Below, piece by piece: positions 61,777 through 64,000 of a stretch of 64,000 nt of DNA. Below the pieces are notes generated by a model. It had not been told where the DNA came from. It saw only the letters and a program-made list of their open reading frames with translations, and searched no databases. The stretch comes from Kaistella sp. (lineage in GTDB: Bacteria; Bacteroidota; Bacteroidia; Flavobacteriales; Weeksellaceae): positions 1 to 64,000 of the forward strand of contig JAIBEW010000011.1 in assembly GCA_019459085.1 (NCBI GenBank). Direction: 5' to 3'. Position 1 is the stretch's first letter. Each line of letters starts with the position of its first letter. Position numbers and translations under genes: made by a program.

Positions 61777-62102
61777 AACTGATCTTCATCAAGTTATTCC
61801 ATACTTTAATATGGGTATTTTTTAACGTCGTTATTTTCTATCTGCTGTATGCAGTGGTATTGGGTGAAATCGACAAATGGGTGTGGATCTGCTTAAGTCT
61901 CATTCTTCTGGAAGGCCTGGTTTTATTGATTTTTAAAACGTTTTGCCCAATCACTTTAATAGCCAGAAAATATTCCCAATCAGAAAAAAGCAATTTCGAT
62001 ATTTATTTACCGGAATGGTTGGCGAAGTACAATAAAACCATCTATACGGCGATTGTTGCAGTTGCTGTGATTATTTTGATATACCGTTTAATCAACACAT
62101 AA
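61755..62102 (+). CDS. small membrane protein
   Basis: A 115-aa protein with about three helices (LIWVFFNVVIFYLLYAVVL, then WICLSLILLEGLVLLIF and IYTAIVAVAVIILIY). A FCPITLIARKY segment between helices 2 and 3 is reminiscent of DUF2784-like proteins, not certain. The ATG at 61755 is chosen because the first helix begins soon after; it overlaps the reductase gene by 22 nt. Confidence 0.7.
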   Translation: MGANDPIKLIFIKLFHTLIWVFFNVVIFYLLYAVVLGEIDKWVWICLSLILLEGLVLLIFKTFCPITLIARKYSQSEKSNFDIYLPEWLAKYNKTIYTAIVAVAVIILIYRLINT

Positions 62103-62203
62103 AACCATTTAATTGGCACAAGGCCATACCCTAAAAAGCTTGATCAAAAAAATTCATGACCGCGGTCATTTGATTTCTTCAGACTCTTCACTTGTTTTGT
62201 GCA

Positions 62204-62635
62204 ATGAAAACAAAAACCGGATTAAATGAACATAAGACACCGCAACCTCAATGGCAGCGCTTGATTATACTCGTTGTTCTGGGTTATGAGGCAGCAGGTG
62301 CACTGCTCGGAGGCAGTTTACTGATCGCGGCACCTGACGGCAGACACCTTGAAATGCCGCTCGAAATGTTACACGGAATTTTTCCTGATTTTCTTATTCC
62401 CGGCATCATACTCTTAGGACTCGGAATTCTCAACTTGGTGGCGTTTTTTGCATTCCTTCGCAGAAGCGGTTCCGCCCGGCTCATAACGGGTCTTGCTTTG
62501 GGAGGAATGTTCATCTGGTTTGTGGTTGAAATCATCATTTTACAGGAACTGCATTGGCTTCACGCGATGTGGGGTCTGCCGGTTCTATTGGCTATTTTCT
62601 TGTATATGCGACTTAAACCTGCACAAACAAGATAA
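62204..62635 (+). CDS. membrane protein of unknown function
   Basis: A 143-aa protein with four helices (LIILVVLGYEAAGALLGGSL, ILLGLGILNLVAFFAFL, LITGLALGGMFIWFVVEIII and LPVLLAIFLYMRL). The N-terminal 17 residues are polar. The ATG at 62204 is preferred over one 12 nt upstream that lies in a promoter-like TTGTTTTG sequence. No family is recognised. It stands between the small membrane protein and the TfoX gene on the same strand. Confidence 0.7.
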   Translation: MKTKTGLNEHKTPQPQWQRLIILVVLGYEAAGALLGGSLLIAAPDGRHLEMPLEMLHGIFPDFLIPGIILLGLGILNLVAFFAFLRRSGSARLITGLALGGMFIWFVVEIIILQELHWLHAMWGLPVLLAIFLYMRLKPAQTR

Positions 62636-62700
62636 AAGAATATGAACGTCTTATGATCGGAATCTACACTCGGTAATATATTCAAATAAATCATTAAACA

Positions 62701-62979
62701 ATGCAGAAGCTTTCAGATCATATCAATATCGGGAACGACACTGAATCAAAATTGATTCAGGTCGGGATTGATTCCTACGAAAAATTACAAGCAGCAGGCA
62801 GTCACGAAGCATTTACTCTGCTACAGAAAATTGATCCCGGCGCCTGCCTGAGTCTGTTATATGGTTTGGAAGGTGCCATAGCGGGAATTAAATGGAATAA
62901 ATTGCCACCTGAAACAAAGAAGGCATTGCAACAATTTTACAGGATCACGAAGAAGAACAAGCCTGCCTCTTTGCGGTAG
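62701..62979 (+). CDS. TfoX C-terminal domain protein
   Basis: A 92-aa stand-alone TfoX/Sxy C-terminal domain: LIQVGIDSYEKLQAAGSHEA, then LYGLEGAIAGIKWNKLPPETK. This helical domain is seen alone in many bacteria; a link to competence has been shown only for full-length TfoX, so no such role is claimed. A terminator follows about 95 nt downstream and the next gene is convergent. Confidence 0.88.
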   Translation: MQKLSDHINIGNDTESKLIQVGIDSYEKLQAAGSHEAFTLLQKIDPGACLSLLYGLEGAIAGIKWNKLPPETKKALQQFYRITKKNKPASLR

Positions 62980-63074
62980 CGTTGTAGTAACAAGACTGAC
63001 TTCCTAAAGTATAGTTTAAGTATAGCTAAAGCATACTTAATGCGTAGCGAGTGTATGAAGCAGTTCGACATCAA

Positions 63075-63107
63075 TAAAAAAAGCTTCCGTTGTGGGAAGC
63101 TTCTTTT
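63075..63107. terminator. terminator between convergent genes
   Basis: AAGCTTCC (63081-63088) pairs with GGAAGCTT (63095-63102); A-run on the left, TTCTTTT on the right. It serves the minus-strand PLP-enzyme gene and may serve the TfoX-domain gene. Confidence 0.8.
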
Positions 63108-63115
63108 GTATCGTG

Positions 63116-64000
63116 TTAAAGAATGCCGGTTTTCTGCATACAGGCTTTCATTTTTTCATATGTTCTTTCAATATCGTGATCCAGTCCTATGGAAAAGCGG
63201 ATCAGTCCCGGCGATAGTCCCATTTCTTTCTGTTCCTCTTCGGGAATTTCAGAAGAAGTTGACGTTCCGGAGGCGGAGAACAGGGTTTTGTAAAACCCTA
63301 AACTCACGGCCAGATAACCGAGGTTTTCGTGCTGCATCATTTCCATCAGTTCATTCGCTTTTTCTACGGTTTTTACATCAAGGGCAATAAGACCGCCGTA
63401 GCCATATTCCGCGTGCATCATATTGGTAAAAAGTGTGTGTTGCGGGTGATTTTTAAGTCCGGGATATTTCACTTTAAGACCGTCTTTTTCCCAGTGTTCG
63501 GCCAGATAAAGTGCGTTTTCGCTGTGTTTTTTCATCCGGAGGTGTAGCGTTCGCAGGTTTTTCAAAATACTCGCCGCCCGTAGACTGTCCATCGTGGGTC
63601 CGAGCAGCATACATGCACCGCTGTTTACATCCTTAAGCCCATTGATGAGGGCGGTTGTTCCGCAGATCACGCCGCCAATAGCATCGCTGCTGCCGTTAAT
63701 GAATTTCGTCAGACTGTGGATCGTTACATCGGCTCCTAAAAGTTGCGGTGAAATGGAAAGCGGCGAAAAAGTATTGTCGACTATAAGTTGAAGATTGTGT
63801 TTTTTGGCAATTTTCGAAAGTGCCGCCAGATCAGCGATCTCGAGCAGCGGATTGCTCACAGTTTCGCAGTACAGAACTTTCGTGTTTTCATTGATGGCAT
63901 TTTCCACTTTTTCAAGGTTCGTAATGTCCACGAAAGAGGTGTCAATCTTAAATCCGGGCAGAAAATTCTTCATAAAAGCATACGTTCCACCGTAAATTGT
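63116..64000 (-). CDS. trans-sulfuration PLP enzyme, partial (Cys/Met metabolism)
   Basis: The frame covers the C-terminal about 295 residues and runs off the right edge; upstream codons (TIYGGTYAF) continue the family. PLP-dependent Cys/Met-metabolism enzymes such as cystathionine gamma-synthase, gamma-lyase or methionine gamma-lyase share CETVSNPLLEI, LIVDNTFSPL and the PLP-binding Lys in IHSLTKFINGSSDAIGG. The C-terminus shows LIRFSIGLDHDIE. Which reaction it catalyses cannot be told from this part. Confidence 0.9.
   Translation of the reverse strand, partial: TIYGGTYAFMKNFLPGFKIDTSFVDITNLEKVENAINENTKVLYCETVSNPLLEIADLAALSKIAKKHNLQLIVDNTFSPLSISPQLLGADVTIHSLTKFINGSSDAIGGVICGTTALINGLKDVNSGACMLLGPTMDSLRAASILKNLRTLHLRMKKHSENALYLAEHWEKDGLKVKYPGLKNHPQHTLFTNMMHAEYGYGGLIALDVKTVEKANELMEMMQHENLGYLAVSLGFYKTLFSASGTSTSSEIPEEEQKEMGLSPGLIRFSIGLDHDIERTYEKMKACMQKTGIL

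Overview
The window looks like a chromosome segment from a flavobacterium of the Chryseobacterium group (Weeksellaceae, Bacteroidota). The evidence is type IX secretion (T9SS) C-terminal sorting domains on three proteins, families common in this group (DUF6266, DUF6526, WG repeats, glycine-zipper stress protein), Bacteroidota-type promoters (TTTG, about 19-20 nt, TAnnTTTG), poor Shine-Dalgarno sites, and many small palindromic intergenic repeats. Taxonomy is inferred from gene content, not from a marker gene.

Layout. 1-3.4 kb: a GIY-YIG nuclease gene enclosed by repeats, a secreted protein, a WG-repeat protein and a small lipoprotein. 3.5-11.4 kb: a defence island on the minus strand, a type I restriction-modification operon (hsdM-hsdS-X-Y-hsdR) with two unrecognised genes X and Y between hsdS and hsdR, followed by a PD-(D/E)XK nuclease-like gene. 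11.4-13.6 kb: repeat-rich DNA with a DUF6266 gene and a helix-turn-helix gene. 13.8-19.5 kb: a DNA-repair cluster, Ku, DNA ligase D, DUF6526, a 54-aa membrane lipoprotein and topoisomerase IB, separated in places by short-period repeats. 19.6-24.7 kb: small housekeeping and stress genes (LuxR regulator, YegP-like, methyltransferase, OsmC, TauE/SafE, stress protein) and a broken GNAT acetyltransferase. 25-32.8 kb: one likely operon joining a tripartite RND efflux pump (TolC, RND, adaptor) to two TlpA-type thioredoxins and a DsrE protein. 32.9-35.3 kb: FAD/Rieske oxidoreductase and CinA-like protein.

36.2-51.4 kb is the most striking region. A T9SS protein is followed by a 3438-aa SpvB/FG-GAP/RHS polymorphic toxin with its candidate immunity gene, then two further orphan toxin-tip plus immunity cassettes. 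Each orphan carries a copy of the end of the RHS core. Cassette borders coincide with small palindromic repeats. The arrangement fits a store of alternative toxin tips that could recombine onto the full-length gene.

51.4-64 kb: Ca2+-type P-ATPase, two T9SS cargo proteins, an SPFH protein, an SDR oxidoreductase, tRNA-Leu(CAG), an NRAMP-related transporter, a quinone-reductase-like flavoprotein, small membrane proteins, a TfoX C-terminal-domain protein and a trans-sulfuration PLP enzyme that runs off the right edge.

No transposase, integrase, rRNA gene or CRISPR array was seen. All family names come from reading motifs by eye; no database search was run.
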